The notes below the pieces were generated by a model, which was not told the origin of the DNA, searched no databases, and worked only from the letters and a program-made list of their open reading frames with translations. This document shows positions 26,704-34,703 of a stretch of 64,000 bases of DNA, one piece after another (the stretch's first letter is position 1; every line of letters starts with the position of its first letter). A program made the translations under genes and the position numbers. Source of the stretch: Janibacter melonis (GTDB lineage: Bacteria; Actinomycetota; Actinomycetes; Actinomycetales; Dermatophilaceae); NCBI RefSeq assembly GCF_020567375.1, contig NZ_JAJBZM010000001.1:789935-853934 (forward strand), given 5' to 3'.

Positions 26704-27699
26704 TCAGTCGGTCTCGGGCTTGCGGGCCCGGGAGAGCAGGGCGTGGACGACGTCGGGCACCGAGGTCCCCTCGTGCACGCACGCGCTCACCTGCTCGATG
26801 ATCGGCACGTCGACGCCGTGGGCGCGGGCGAGGTCGAGGATCGAGGAGCACGACTTCACCCCTTCGGCCGTCTGGCGCGTGTGCTCCTGCACCTCGGCGA
26901 CGCTCATGCCGCGGCCCAGCCCCACCCCGAAGGAGTGGTTGCGCGACAGCGGCGACATGCACGTCGCGATGAGGTCGCCGACGCCGGCGAGCCCGGCGAA
27001 GGTCCGCGCGTCGGCCCCGAGCGCGACGCCGAGCCGCGTCATCTCGGCCAGCCCGCGGGTGATGATCGAGGACTTCGTGTTGTCGCCCAGGCCCATGCCC
27101 TCGGCCATGCCGACGGCGAGCGCGATGACGTTCTTCACCGCTCCGCCGACCTCCGCGCCGACGAGGTCGGTCGAGGTGTACGGGCGGAAGTAGCTCGTCG
27201 CGCAGGCCGCGGCGACGAGGTCCGCCGCGCCCTGGTCGGGGCAGGCGACGACGGTCGCGGCCGGCTGGCGCTGGACGATCTCGCGGGCGAGGTTCGGTCC
27301 GGACACGACGGCGATGCGCTCGGTGGGCACCCCCCCGACCTCGCTGATGACCTCGCTCATCCGCTTCGTCGTGCCGAGCTCGACGCCCTTCATCAGCGAG
27401 ACGACGACGCCCTGGCTCAGCACGTCGCCCCACGCCCCGAGGTTCTCCCGCAGCGACTGGCTCGGCACGGACAGCACGACGACCTGCGCGCCGTCGGCCG
27501 CCTCGGCCGGGTCGGTCGTCGCCGAGATCGACTGCGGCAGCTCGTGGTCGGGCAGGTAGTCCTCGTTGCGCCCGCGGTTGATCTGCGCGACGAGCTCGGG
27601 GCGACGGGCCCAGATGCTCACGTCGTTGCCGCCGTCGGCGAGCACCGTGGCGAAGGCGGTGCCCCAGCTGCCGCCCCCGAAGACCGCGACCTTGCTCAT
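26704..27699 (-). CDS. gpsA: NAD(P)-dependent glycerol-3-phosphate dehydrogenase
   Basis: A 331-residue protein. The Rossmann motif FGGGSWGTAFATVLAD is at the N terminus. SLMKGVE, VSGPNLAREI, and GGAVKNVIALAVGMAEGMGLGDN with the catalytic lysine follow, then GVGDLIATC. It reduces dihydroxyacetone phosphate to sn-glycerol-3-phosphate for phospholipids. The start is inside the stop of plsC (ATGA overlap) with AGGAGGAGC upstream, so plsC-gpsA is a translationally coupled phospholipid operon. Confidence 0.96.
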   Translation of the reverse strand: MSKVAVFGGGSWGTAFATVLADGGNDVSIWARRPELVAQINRGRNEDYLPDHELPQSISATTDPAEAADGAQVVVLSVPSQSLRENLGAWGDVLSQGVVVSLMKGVELGTTKRMSEVISEVGGVPTERIAVVSGPNLAREIVQRQPAATVVACPDQGAADLVAAACATSYFRPYTSTDLVGAEVGGAVKNVIALAVGMAEGMGLGDNTKSSIITRGLAEMTRLGVALGADARTFAGLAGVGDLIATCMSPLSRNHSFGVGLGRGMSVAEVQEHTRQTAEGVKSCSSILDLARAHGVDVPIIEQVSACVHEGTSVPDVVHALLSRARKPETD

Positions 27700-28469
27700 G
27701 CTGCTCCTCCTGAGTCGAGCCGTCCGCGCGCGTGGCGGTAGTCGCCGGTCGTCGCGATGCCGTGGGCCTGGGGGTCGAAGCGCACCGCGGGCGCCCGCTC
27801 CCCGCGCAGCTGCTCCACCTCGTGGGTGATCGCCGCCATGATCCGGTCGGTCGCCTCCATGACGACGACCGTCGTGAGGTCGCGCTCGTAGAGGTCGCTG
27901 AGGTCGACCGGCGGGCCGAAGCGGATGTGGGTCGTGCGGCGCGGCAGCAGGCGCGGGACCTTCGCGTACTGCGGCAGGATCGCCTGCGGCCCCCACTGGG
28001 CGATGGGGATGACGGGGCAGCGGGCCTCGAGCGCGAGCCGCGCCGCGCCGGTCTTGCCGCGCATCGGCCACTCGTCGGGGTCACGGGTCAGGGTGCCCTC
28101 GGGGTAGATCGCGACGCACCGGCCCTGCTCGAGCGCGGCGACGGCGTCGCGCAGCGCGGACGCGGCGTCGTGCCGCTCGCGGTAGACCGGCACCTGACGG
28201 GCCTGGCGCATGATCGGCCCGAGCCACCACGACTCGAAGAGCTCGCTCTTGGCCATGAAGGTCGGCGCGATCCCCTCGTCGTAGAGCGTGTGCGCCCACG
28301 GGAAGGGGTCGAGGTAGGAGATGTGGTTCGGCGTCACGAGGAAGCCGCCCGACCTCGGCACGTGCTCCAGCCCGGTCACCGAGTACGGCGTGAGCGCGCG
28401 CAGCAGCGGGCGCAGCACGGTGGCGACGAGGCGGTACATCCACGGCACCTGCGTCCGGTGCTCGGCCAC
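27696..28469 (-). CDS. plsC: 1-acyl-sn-glycerol-3-phosphate acyltransferase (PlsC family)
   Basis: A 257-residue protein with the acyltransferase motifs TPNHISYLDPF (HX4D), PVYRERHD, and AIYPEGTLTRD. It acylates lysophosphatidate in phospholipid synthesis; exact acceptor use is inferred from family and from coupling to gpsA. GTG 28469 is chosen because AGGAGG lies 5 nt before it; the upstream frame is only open by chance. It ends in an ATGA overlap with gpsA. No transmembrane segment is obvious, so it is probably a peripheral membrane protein. Confidence 0.92.
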   Translation of the reverse strand: MAEHRTQVPWMYRLVATVLRPLLRALTPYSVTGLEHVPRSGGFLVTPNHISYLDPFPWAHTLYDEGIAPTFMAKSELFESWWLGPIMRQARQVPVYRERHDAASALRDAVAALEQGRCVAIYPEGTLTRDPDEWPMRGKTGAARLALEARCPVIPIAQWGPQAILPQYAKVPRLLPRRTTHIRFGPPVDLSDLYERDLTTVVVMEATDRIMAAITHEVEQLRGERAPAVRFDPQAHGIATTGDYRHARGRLDSGGAA

Positions 28470-28553
28470 GGCGCCTCCTGCTCGACCTCGTCGTCCCGCC
28501 CGCCGACGTCCGGTCGGGCTGCGGTCACCATAGCCAGGATTAGGGTTGCGGCC

Positions 28554-28763
28554 ATGCAGGCCACGGTTTTCTCGAACGACACGGACGGCGTCGTCCTCGT
28601 CACCGACACCGGGCGCCGGCTGCGCGCGCCGTTCTCGGCCTTCGCGGGCAGCGGCCTCATCCACGTGCGACCCGGCCAGCGGCTGTCGGTCGAGCTCGGT
28701 GCAGACGACCAGGTCAGCCGCGCGTGGGTCGTCGGGATCGGCGAGGGCGAGCGGATCGACTGA
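28554..28763 (+). CDS. Small OB-fold-like (cold-shock-type) protein
   Basis: A 69-residue protein: MQATVFSNDTDGVVLVTDTG, a central FSAFAGSGLIHVRPGQRLSV and an acidic end. The strand-rich pattern resembles small actinobacterial proteins related to the cold-shock OB fold, but the RNP motifs of true CspA proteins are not clear. The function is unknown. TAGGGT lies 7 nt before the ATG, suggesting a leaderless mRNA. It is convergent with hup, with a strong hairpin between them, and divergent from plsC. Confidence 0.65.
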   Translation: MQATVFSNDTDGVVLVTDTGRRLRAPFSAFAGSGLIHVRPGQRLSVELGADDQVSRAWVVGIGEGERID

Positions 28764-28770
28764 CGACGCC

Positions 28771-28801
28771 GCACGCCCACGACCGGGGGTCGTGGGCGTG
28801 C
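28771..28801. terminator. Bidirectional terminator between the small OB-fold-like gene and hup
   Basis: A 14-bp perfect stem, GCACGCCCACGACC with its complement, has a GGG loop. It sits in the 59-nt convergent gap. Confidence 0.75.
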
Positions 28802-28822
28802 GCGGGTCGGGGCGAAGGGGGA

Positions 28823-29515
28823 TCAGCTCGCGCTCTTCTTCGCCGGCGTCGACTTCTTCGTCGTGCTCGACGAGGTCTTCTTCGCCGGGGTCTTCTTCGC
28901 CGGTGTGGTCTTCGTCGTGGTCGACGTGGTCTTCTTCGCCGTGCTCGTGGACGCCGTCTTCTTCGCCGGCGCGCTCTTCGACGCCGTGCTCTTGGCGGCC
29001 GTCTTCTTCGCGGGCGCGCTCTTGGCCGCCGTGCTCTTCGACGCCGTCTTCTTCGACGCCGTCTTCTTCGGCGCCGTGCTCTTCGACGCCGTGCTCTTCG
29101 ACGCCGAGCCCGCGGCGGCGGACGAGCGCCGCGCCGCGGCCCCTCCCCCGAGGCCGGCGACCTTCGCCGCGGTGTCGACCGCCGAGGCGACCGTCCCGGC
29201 CGCGGCCCGCGCGACGGCCGGAGCCGCCTTGGGCAACGAGGTCGGGTTGGCGACGTAGCCCTTGAAGCTCGTGGCCGCCTTGAAGCGCGGGACCGACGTC
29301 TTCGGGATCTTCACCGGCTCGCCGGTCTGCGGGTTGCGCCCCGTCCGCGCGGCCCGCGCCGCCTTCTCGAAGGTCCCGAATCCCGTGATCGCGACCTTGC
29401 CCCCCTTGCTCACCTCGCGCACGATGGCGTCCAGCACCGCGTCCAGCGCGTCGGTGGCGGCCTTGCGGCTGCCGAGGCTGGCCTCGATCGACTTGATGAG
29501 TTCTGCCTTGTTCAC
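28823..29515 (-). CDS. hup: HU-family nucleoid protein with long basic tail (HupB type)
   Basis: A 230-residue protein. Residues 1-90 are a standard HU domain: [32 protein letters not shown], then PKTSVPRFKAA. From about 91 an Ala-rich linker leads to a tail of some 110 residues built of KSTA, KKTA, KKTS and APAKK blocks, like the histone-H1-like tail of actinobacterial HupB. It compacts DNA. The gene is GTG-started with GGAG 5 nt upstream. The tail DNA is a run of degenerate repeats, so length variation between strains is likely. Its position next to leuD-leuC is conserved in actinobacteria. Confidence 0.95.
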   Translation of the reverse strand: MNKAELIKSIEASLGSRKAATDALDAVLDAIVREVSKGGKVAITGFGTFEKAARAARTGRNPQTGEPVKIPKTSVPRFKAATSFKGYVANPTSLPKAAPAVARAAAGTVASAVDTAAKVAGLGGGAAARRSSAAAGSASKSTASKSTAPKKTASKKTASKSTAAKSAPAKKTAAKSTASKSAPAKKTASTSTAKKTTSTTTKTTPAKKTPAKKTSSSTTKKSTPAKKSAS

Positions 29516-29561
29516 GTTCGCTCCACAGGTACGTCTGCGCCGGGGTCCCCGGCAGGTGGAC

Positions 29562-29583
29562 GACCGGGCGACGTTGCCCGGTC
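29562..29583 (-). other. Hairpin in the hup 5' region
   Basis: GACCGGGC and GCCCGGTC are separated by 6 nt in the 139-nt space between the leuD terminator and hup. It would lie in the hup leader RNA or be an operator. No clear promoter is seen. Confidence 0.3.
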
Positions 29584-29654
29584 ACCCCCGACGGTAGAAC
29601 GCGTGGCGGCCCGCCGAGGCGGCAACGAGCAGACTGGGTGGGCGAATTCGTCAC

Positions 29655-29682
29655 CGGGCGAAGGGGGTTCCCCCTTCGCCCG
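29655..29682 (-). terminator. leuCD operon terminator
   Basis: A 13-bp perfect stem, CGGGCGAAGGGGG with its complement, has a 2-nt loop and sits 4 nt past the leuD stop. Both arms are copies of the over-represented GCGAAGGGG word. Confidence 0.75.
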
Positions 29683-29686
29683 GGTC

Positions 29687-30280
29687 TCAGACCGGCTGGG
29701 TCGTGGGCTTGAAGGCGGGCCGGCCGGCCTCGAAGGCGTCGATGTCCTCGGCGTGCGAGAGGGTGAGGCCGATGTCGTCGAGGCCCTCGAGCAGACGCCA
29801 CCGCGTGTAGTCGTCGACCTCGAAGGGGTAGACGCCTTCGCCGGCCGTCACGGTACGGGCGGTGAGGTCGACGGTGATCTGCGCACCGGGCTCGTTCTCG
29901 AGGTACTTCCACAGCAGCTCGACGTCGTCCTGGCTGACGATCGCGGTGAGCAGGCCCTGCTTGCCGGAGTTGCCACGGAAGATGTCGGCGAAGCGGCTGG
30001 AGATGACGACGCGGAAGCCGTAGTCCATGAGCGCCCACACGGCGTGCTCGCGCGAGGACCCCGTGCCGAAGTCCGCGCCCGCGACGAGGACCGAGCCCTG
30101 CGCGAAGGCCGGCTGGTTGAGCACGAAGGTCTCGTCACCGCGCCAGGCGGCGAAGAGCCCGTCCTCGAAGCCCGTGCGGGACACGCGCTTGAGGTAGACG
30201 GCGGGGATGATCTGGTCGGTGTCGACGTTGCTGCGGCGCAGCGGGACGCCGACCCCGGTGTGGGTGGTGAACTTCTCCAT
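29687..30280 (-). CDS. leuD: 3-isopropylmalate dehydratase small subunit
   Basis: A 197-residue protein, typical for LeuD. It has the start [20 protein letters not shown], the swivel motif [17 protein letters not shown], and [11 protein letters not shown]. With LeuC it isomerises 2-isopropylmalate to 3-isopropylmalate in leucine synthesis. AGGAG precedes the ATG, and the leuC stop lies 3 nt upstream, so the two are one operon. Confidence 0.97.
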   Translation of the reverse strand: MEKFTTHTGVGVPLRRSNVDTDQIIPAVYLKRVSRTGFEDGLFAAWRGDETFVLNQPAFAQGSVLVAGADFGTGSSREHAVWALMDYGFRVVISSRFADIFRGNSGKQGLLTAIVSQDDVELLWKYLENEPGAQITVDLTARTVTAGEGVYPFEVDDYTRWRLLEGLDDIGLTLSHAEDIDAFEAGRPAFKPTTQPV

Positions 30281-30283
30281 TGC

Positions 30284-31720
30284 TCAGCTCCTCGCGCTGC
30301 TGGCGCCGCCGGCGCCGACGGGGGTGGGGTCGAGGTCGGCCGGGCTGGCCAGCGTGCCGCGCACGGCGGTGGCGGCCGCGACGAGCGGGCTCACGAGGTG
30401 AGTGCGCCCGCCCTTGCCCTGACGGCCCTCGAAGTTGCGGTTCGACGTCGACGCGCTGCGTTCGCCGGGGGCGAGGATGTCGGGGTTCATGCCCAGGCAC
30501 ATCGAGCAGCCGGGCAGGCGCCACTCGGCGCCGGCCGCCGTGAAGACCTCGTCGAGGCCCTCGGCCTCGGCCTGGAGGCGCACGCGCGCCGAGCCGGGCA
30601 CGACGAGCATCCGCACGCCGTCGGCGACGCTGCGCCCGCGCACCACCTCGGCGGCGGCACGCAGGTCCTCGATGCGGCCGTTCGTGCACGACCCGACGAA
30701 GACGGTGTCGACGGCGATGTCGCGCAGCGGCGTGCCGGCGGTCAGGCCCATGTACTCGAGGGCGCGAGCGGCGGCGACCCGGTCGGACTCGTCGCCGAAG
30801 GACTCGGGGTCGGGCACGGCGTCGCCGAGCGGCGCGCCCTGGCCGGGGTTGGTGCCCCAGGTGACGAAGGGGGTCAGGCTCGCCGCGTCGATCTCGACGA
30901 CGGCGTCGAAGGTCGCGTCGTCGTCGGTGCGCAGCTCGCGCCAGGCGGCGACGGCGTCGTCCCAGTCCTGGCCCTTCGGCGCGTGCTCGCGCTCGCGCAG
31001 GTACTCGAAGGTCGTCTCGTCGGGCGCGATGAGCCCGGCGCGGGCACCGGCCTCGATCGACATGTTGCACACGGTCATCCGCGACTCCATCGACATGGCC
31101 TCGATGGCCGGGCCGCGGTACTCGAGGACGTAGCCCTGGCCGCCGCCGGTGCCGATCTTGGCGATGACGGCGAGGATGATGTCCTTCGCGGTGACGCCGG
31201 GGGCCGGCTCGCCGACGACCTCGATCGCCATGGTGCGGAAGGGCTTGAGCGAGAGGGTCTGCGTGGCGAGGACGTGCTCGACCTCGCTCGTGCCGATGCC
31301 GAGCGCGATCGCGCCGAAGGCCCCGTGCGTCGAGGTGTGGCTGTCGCCGCAGACCACCGTCATGCCGGGCTGGGTGAGACCCAGCTGCGGGCCGACGACG
31401 TGGACGATGCCCTGCTCCGCGTCACCCATGGGGAAGAGGCGGACGCCGAACTCCTCGCAGTTGCTGCGCAGGGTCTCGACCTGGGTGCGGCTCACCGGGT
31501 CGGTGATCGGCCCCGGGGTCGTCGGCACGTTGTGGTCCTCGGTGGCGAGGGTGAGATCGGGGCGGCGCACGCCGCGACCGGCCAGACGCAGCCCCTCGAA
31601 GGCCTGCGGGCTCGTCACCTCGTGGAGCAGGTGGAGGTCGATGTAGAGCAGGTCCGGCTCGCCCTCGGCACGTCGCACGACGTGTGCGTCCCACACCTTC
31701 TCGGCCAGGGTCTTGCCCAT
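30284..31720 (-). CDS. leuC: 3-isopropylmalate dehydratase large subunit
   Basis: A 478-residue aconitase-family protein. It starts [14 protein letters not shown] and has [29 protein letters not shown], and the [4Fe-4S] cysteines in FVGSCTNGR and CSMCLGMN. It works with LeuD. A GGAG lies 6 nt before the ATG. The divergent ndgR-like gene shares the 130-nt upstream region, which holds a palindrome likely bound by that regulator. No leader peptide was found upstream of leuC, in contrast to ilvB and cimA. Confidence 0.97.
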   Translation of the reverse strand: MGKTLAEKVWDAHVVRRAEGEPDLLYIDLHLLHEVTSPQAFEGLRLAGRGVRRPDLTLATEDHNVPTTPGPITDPVSRTQVETLRSNCEEFGVRLFPMGDAEQGIVHVVGPQLGLTQPGMTVVCGDSHTSTHGAFGAIALGIGTSEVEHVLATQTLSLKPFRTMAIEVVGEPAPGVTAKDIILAVIAKIGTGGGQGYVLEYRGPAIEAMSMESRMTVCNMSIEAGARAGLIAPDETTFEYLREREHAPKGQDWDDAVAAWRELRTDDDATFDAVVEIDAASLTPFVTWGTNPGQGAPLGDAVPDPESFGDESDRVAAARALEYMGLTAGTPLRDIAVDTVFVGSCTNGRIEDLRAAAEVVRGRSVADGVRMLVVPGSARVRLQAEAEGLDEVFTAAGAEWRLPGCSMCLGMNPDILAPGERSASTSNRNFEGRQGKGGRTHLVSPLVAAATAVRGTLASPADLDPTPVGAGGASSARS

Positions 31721-31820
31721 CGCTTGCTCCTGCTCTGCGTGTCGTGACGGTCGCCGACGACGCCGGCGGCCGTGTCCGTCCTGTCGAGGTTCGCACGGCT
31801 CCGGGGGGCCAGAGGTTGCG

Positions 31821-31835
31821 TCTCATGAGGTGAGA
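31821..31835. promoter_or_regulatory. Palindrome in the leuC/ndgR divergent promoter region
   Basis: TCTCATGAGGTGAGA contains the inverted arms TCTCA and TGAGA. It lies 16 nt before the regulator's start, between candidate -35 (TTGCGT, 31816) and -10 (CAGTAT, 31839) elements. It is probably the binding site of the IclR protein. Confidence 0.5.
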
Positions 31836-31850
31836 TGCCAGTATCAGCAC

Positions 31851-32600
31851 ATGGACAACGGAAGTGGCGTCGGCGTACTCGACAAGGCCGCCGTCGTGCT
31901 GAGCGCCCTCGAGGCCGGCCCTTCGACACTCGCCCAGCTCGTCACGGCGACCGGTCTGGCGCGCCCGACCGCGCACCGCCTCGCGGTCGCGCTCGAGCAC
32001 CACCGGCTCGTCGGGCGTGACATGCAGGGGCGCTTCATCCTCGGCCCGCGCCTGGGCGAGCTCGCCGCCTCGGCGGGCGAGGACAAGCTCCTCGTCGCGG
32101 CCGCCCCGGTGCTCGGCGCCCTGCGCGACCACACGAACGAGTCGGCCCAGCTCTTCCGCCGCCAGGGCGAGCACCGCGTGTGCGTCTCGGCCGCCGAGCG
32201 ACCGGTCGGCCTGCGCGACTCGATCCCCGTCGGCGCGACCCTGAGCATGCTCGCCGGCTCCGCCGCGCAGGTGCTCCTCGCGTGGGAGGAGCCGGACCGG
32301 CTGCACCGCGGCCTCCACGGCGCCGCCTTCAGCGCGACGATGCTCTCGCAGGTGCGTCGTCGCGGGTGGGCGCAGAGCGTCGGCGAGCGCGAGGCGGGCG
32401 TCGCGTCGGTCTCCGCCCCCGTGCGCTCCCCCTCCGGCCGCGTCATCGCCGCCGTGTCGATCTCCGGACCCATCGAGCGCCTGTCGCGCCAGCCCGGTCG
32501 GCTGCACGCCGCGACGGTCATCGCCGGCGCCAACAAGCTCACCGAGGTCCTCGAGCGCCACGCGAAGGCCGCCGAGGTGGCCGACCGCGACACCGAGTAG
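31851..32600 (+). CDS. ndgR: IclR-family regulator, NdgR/LtbR-like
   Basis: A 249-residue protein with an N-terminal winged helix (VLSALEAGPSTLAQLVTATG, recognition helix PTAHRLAVALEHH) and a C-terminal IclR effector domain. Divergent placement from leuCD is the hallmark of NdgR (Streptomyces) and LtbR (Corynebacterium), which control leucine and other amino-acid genes. The gene name is assigned from this context. The ATG lies 6 nt after CAGTAT, so it may be leaderless. The downstream side ends in a long inverted repeat. Confidence 0.85.
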   Translation: MDNGSGVGVLDKAAVVLSALEAGPSTLAQLVTATGLARPTAHRLAVALEHHRLVGRDMQGRFILGPRLGELAASAGEDKLLVAAAPVLGALRDHTNESAQLFRRQGEHRVCVSAAERPVGLRDSIPVGATLSMLAGSAAQVLLAWEEPDRLHRGLHGAAFSATMLSQVRRRGWAQSVGEREAGVASVSAPVRSPSGRVIAAVSISGPIERLSRQPGRLHAATVIAGANKLTEVLERHAKAAEVADRDTE

Positions 32601-32624
32601 CCCGCCCCTCCGCCTTCGCGAGGT

Positions 32625-32670
32625 ATGGCGATCCGCCGCAGATCCCCCCGATCTGGCGGCGGATCGCCAT
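32625..32670. terminator. Long inverted repeat downstream of ndgR
   Basis: A stem of about 20 bp, starting ATGGCGATCCGCCGC and with one bulged base, surrounds a CCCCC loop. It begins 24 nt after the ndgR stop. The rest of the spacer up to 32744 is G-rich with two copies of the GCGAAGGGG word. Confidence 0.65.
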
Positions 32671-32744
32671 ATCTGGGCGAAGGGGTGGGTCGAGGGGCGC
32701 GAAGGGGGGGGTGCCGCGGGGAGCGCCGACCGCCCCGGAGACGA

Positions 32745-32778
32745 CGAAGACCCCCGCTCTGACGAGCGGGGGTCTTCG
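32745..32778 (-). terminator. Terminator after tRNA-Glu
   Basis: A 15-bp perfect stem, CGAAGACCCCCGCTC with its complement, has a TGAC loop and lies 7 nt beyond the tRNA 3' end. Confidence 0.75.
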
Positions 32779-32785
32779 ACCGATG

Positions 32786-32858
32786 TAGCCCCGACGGGAT
32801 TCGAACCCGCGCTACCGCCTTGAGAGGGCGGCGTGCTAGGCCACTACACAACGGGGCC
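32786..32858 (-). tRNA. tRNA-Glu (anticodon CUC)
   Basis: The 73-nt cloverleaf begins GGCCCCG, has anticodon loop CTCTCAA in a GCCGCC/GGCGGT stem, T arm GGGTTCGAATCCC, and ends CGGGGCTA. The 3' CCA is not encoded. It is the second tRNA of a two-gene unit behind tRNA-Gln. Confidence 0.95.
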
Positions 32859-32903
32859 ATTGCTGCTCTGCGACTGCGTGAGCCGCTCGGACAACGAAGG
32901 AGA

Positions 32904-32937
32904 CCTTACCCGTAAGGGCTCGGATTCTCCGAATCCG
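32904..32937 (-). other. Two small hairpins between the tRNAs
   Basis: CCTTAC/GTAAGG (32904-32917) and CGGATTC/GAATCCG (32921-32937) are adjacent perfect stems in the 109-nt spacer. They are likely processing or partial termination structures. Confidence 0.45.
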
Positions 32938-32967
32938 TCTGTCTCGCCAGAAGGCGGGACGACCAGC

Positions 32968-33040
32968 GCTGGGGTACCAGGACTCGAACCTAGAACGACT
33001 GAACCAGAATCAGCTGTGTTGCCAATTACACCATACCCCA
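32968..33040 (-). tRNA. tRNA-Gln (anticodon CUG)
   Basis: The 73-nt cloverleaf begins TGGGGTA, has anticodon loop TTCTGGT, T arm AGGTTCGAGTCCT, and ends TACCCCAG. No CCA is encoded. With nondiscriminating GluRS and GatCAB this tRNA would be charged indirectly. Confidence 0.95.
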
Positions 33041-33097
33041 AGGGGGTACCACCGCTCCTTCGTGACGAGTCACGCGCGAGCAGCGCACCGAGGGATG

Positions 33098-33126
33098 ATG
33101 CTAGCCAAGAAGGCCGCTCGTCCCAA
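33098..33126 (-). promoter_or_regulatory. Promoter of the tRNA-Gln/tRNA-Glu unit
   Basis: On the minus strand TTGGGA (33121-33126) and TAGCAT (33098-33103) are spaced 17 nt apart, some 58 nt upstream of tRNA-Gln and directly after the gltX stop. Confidence 0.65.
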
Positions 33127-33133
33127 ATCGCGC

Positions 33134-34675
33134 TCAGCCGAGCTCAGCCCGCAGCCGACGCAGACGCGCCAGGGTCGAGTGCTGGCCGAGGATCTCCATC
33201 GACTCGAAGAGCGGCGGGCTGATCCGCTGGCCCGACACGGCGGTGCGCAGCGGGCCGAAGGCCAGACGCGGCTTGAGCCCCATCCCCTCGACGATCGCCG
33301 CGCGCAGCGCCGCCTCGATCTGCTCCGCGTGCCACTGGTTGCCCTCGCGCGCCTCGGCCGAGAGCACCCCGTCCGGCACGTGCAGGCCCTTGAGCGCGGT
33401 GATCGCCGCGTCGAGCACCGCGGGCGCGTCGTCCTTGAGCCCGTCCCGGGCGTCCTGGGCGATCTCGAGCTCGTCGTCGGCGACGTAGAAGGGCGCGACG
33501 AGCGCGGGCGCCTCGGACAGCAGCGCCATCCGCGTCGAGATGAGCTCGGTGATGCTGCGCAGGCGCGCCAGCTCGCCGAGCGAGGGGTTCTCGCCGAGGA
33601 CGCCGGCGGTCTGCAGGTAGGGCAGCAGGCGTCCGGCGAGGTCGTCGACGTCGAGGTCGCGGATGTACTGGCCGTTGAGCCAGTCGAGCTTCTTGAGGTC
33701 GAAGATCGGCCCGACCGTGTTGACCTTGCTCCACGCGAAGTCGCGGCTGAAGTCGGCGAAGGTGAACTTCTCGACGTCGGCGCCGTCCTCCCCCTTCGCC
33801 GGCGGGTAGGCCAGCAGGCCGAGGAAGTTGACGACCGCCTCCGGCAGGTAGCCCTGCTCGCGGAACCACGTGAGGCGCGCCCACGGGTTCTTGCGCTTGG
33901 AGATCTTGCTCTTGTTCTCGTTGCGCAGCAGCGGCATGTGGGCGAACTTCGGCGGGGTGAGGCCGAGCCACCGGTAGAGCAGGACGTGCTTGGGGGTCGA
34001 GGAGATCCACTCCTCGCCGCGCACGACGTGCGTGATGCCCATCTCGTGGTCGTCGACGACGACGGCGAGGTGGTAGGTCGGGAAGCCGTCGGCCTTGAGG
34101 ATGACCTGGTCGTCGGGGCGCGGCGCCGACACGGTGCCGCGGATGACGTCCTCGAAGGTCGTCGGCGCGTCCTCGGGCACGAGCATGCGCACGACGGGGG
34201 TCTCGGTGAAGCCCTCGAGCTCGGCGCGCTCCTCGCGCGTCTTGCCCACGCACATGCGGTCGTAGCCGGTCGGCTGCTTGAGCTTCTGCTGGCCCTCGCG
34301 CATCGCCGACAGGCGCTCCGTGGAGCACCAGCAGTGGTAGGCGTGGCCGTCGGCGATGAGCCGCTCGACGTACGGGCGGTAGGTGTCGAGGCGCTCGCTC
34401 TGGCGGTAGGGCGCGTACGGGCCGCCGACGTCCGGGCCCTCGTCCCACGTCAGGCCCAGCCAGCTCAGGGTGTCGTAGAGCTGGGCCTCGCTCGTCGCGT
34501 CGAAGCGCGCTCGGTCGGTGTCCTCGACCCGCAGGACGAAGGAGCCCTCCTGCTGGCGGACGAAGGCGAGGTTGAAGAGGGCCATGTAGGCCGTGCCGAC
34601 GTGCGGGTCGCCGGTGGGCGACGGGGCGACGCGGAGGCGGGGACGGCTGGGCGCGGAGGGGGTCTGCTCGGTCAT
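33134..34675 (-). CDS. gltX: Glutamyl-tRNA synthetase
   Basis: A 513-residue class I synthetase. The HIGH-type motif is PSPTGDPHVGTA at about 18-29 and the KMSKS-type motif is KSKISKRKN. VRVEDTDRAR-like sequence (LRVEDTDRARF) and the anticodon-binding C-terminal helices are present. It charges tRNA-Glu and, since gatCAB is in the same window, probably also mischarges tRNA-Gln. TAGACT lies 9 nt upstream of the ATG together with a GGGGGA that could serve as SD. It sits just upstream of the two cognate tRNA genes. Between it and its usual neighbour, the FAH-family gene, lies the WXG-like/lipase gene. Confidence 0.97.
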   Translation of the reverse strand: MTEQTPSAPSRPRLRVAPSPTGDPHVGTAYMALFNLAFVRQQEGSFVLRVEDTDRARFDATSEAQLYDTLSWLGLTWDEGPDVGGPYAPYRQSERLDTYRPYVERLIADGHAYHCWCSTERLSAMREGQQKLKQPTGYDRMCVGKTREERAELEGFTETPVVRMLVPEDAPTTFEDVIRGTVSAPRPDDQVILKADGFPTYHLAVVVDDHEMGITHVVRGEEWISSTPKHVLLYRWLGLTPPKFAHMPLLRNENKSKISKRKNPWARLTWFREQGYLPEAVVNFLGLLAYPPAKGEDGADVEKFTFADFSRDFAWSKVNTVGPIFDLKKLDWLNGQYIRDLDVDDLAGRLLPYLQTAGVLGENPSLGELARLRSITELISTRMALLSEAPALVAPFYVADDELEIAQDARDGLKDDAPAVLDAAITALKGLHVPDGVLSAEAREGNQWHAEQIEAALRAAIVEGMGLKPRLAFGPLRTAVSGQRISPPLFESMEILGQHSTLARLRRLRAELG

Positions 34676-34703
34676 GATCCCCCGAGTCTAGGGAGTCCGC
34701 CGA

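Noticed and set aside
28847-29110. Periodic repeats in hup as a CRISPR or VNTR outside genes
   Set aside because: The repeats are in frame and encode the Lys-rich tail of HU.
31721-31850. Search for a leader peptide upstream of leuC
   Set aside because: The only ATG frame there lacks a cluster of Leu, Ile or Val codons, and no terminator hairpin with a T-run is present.
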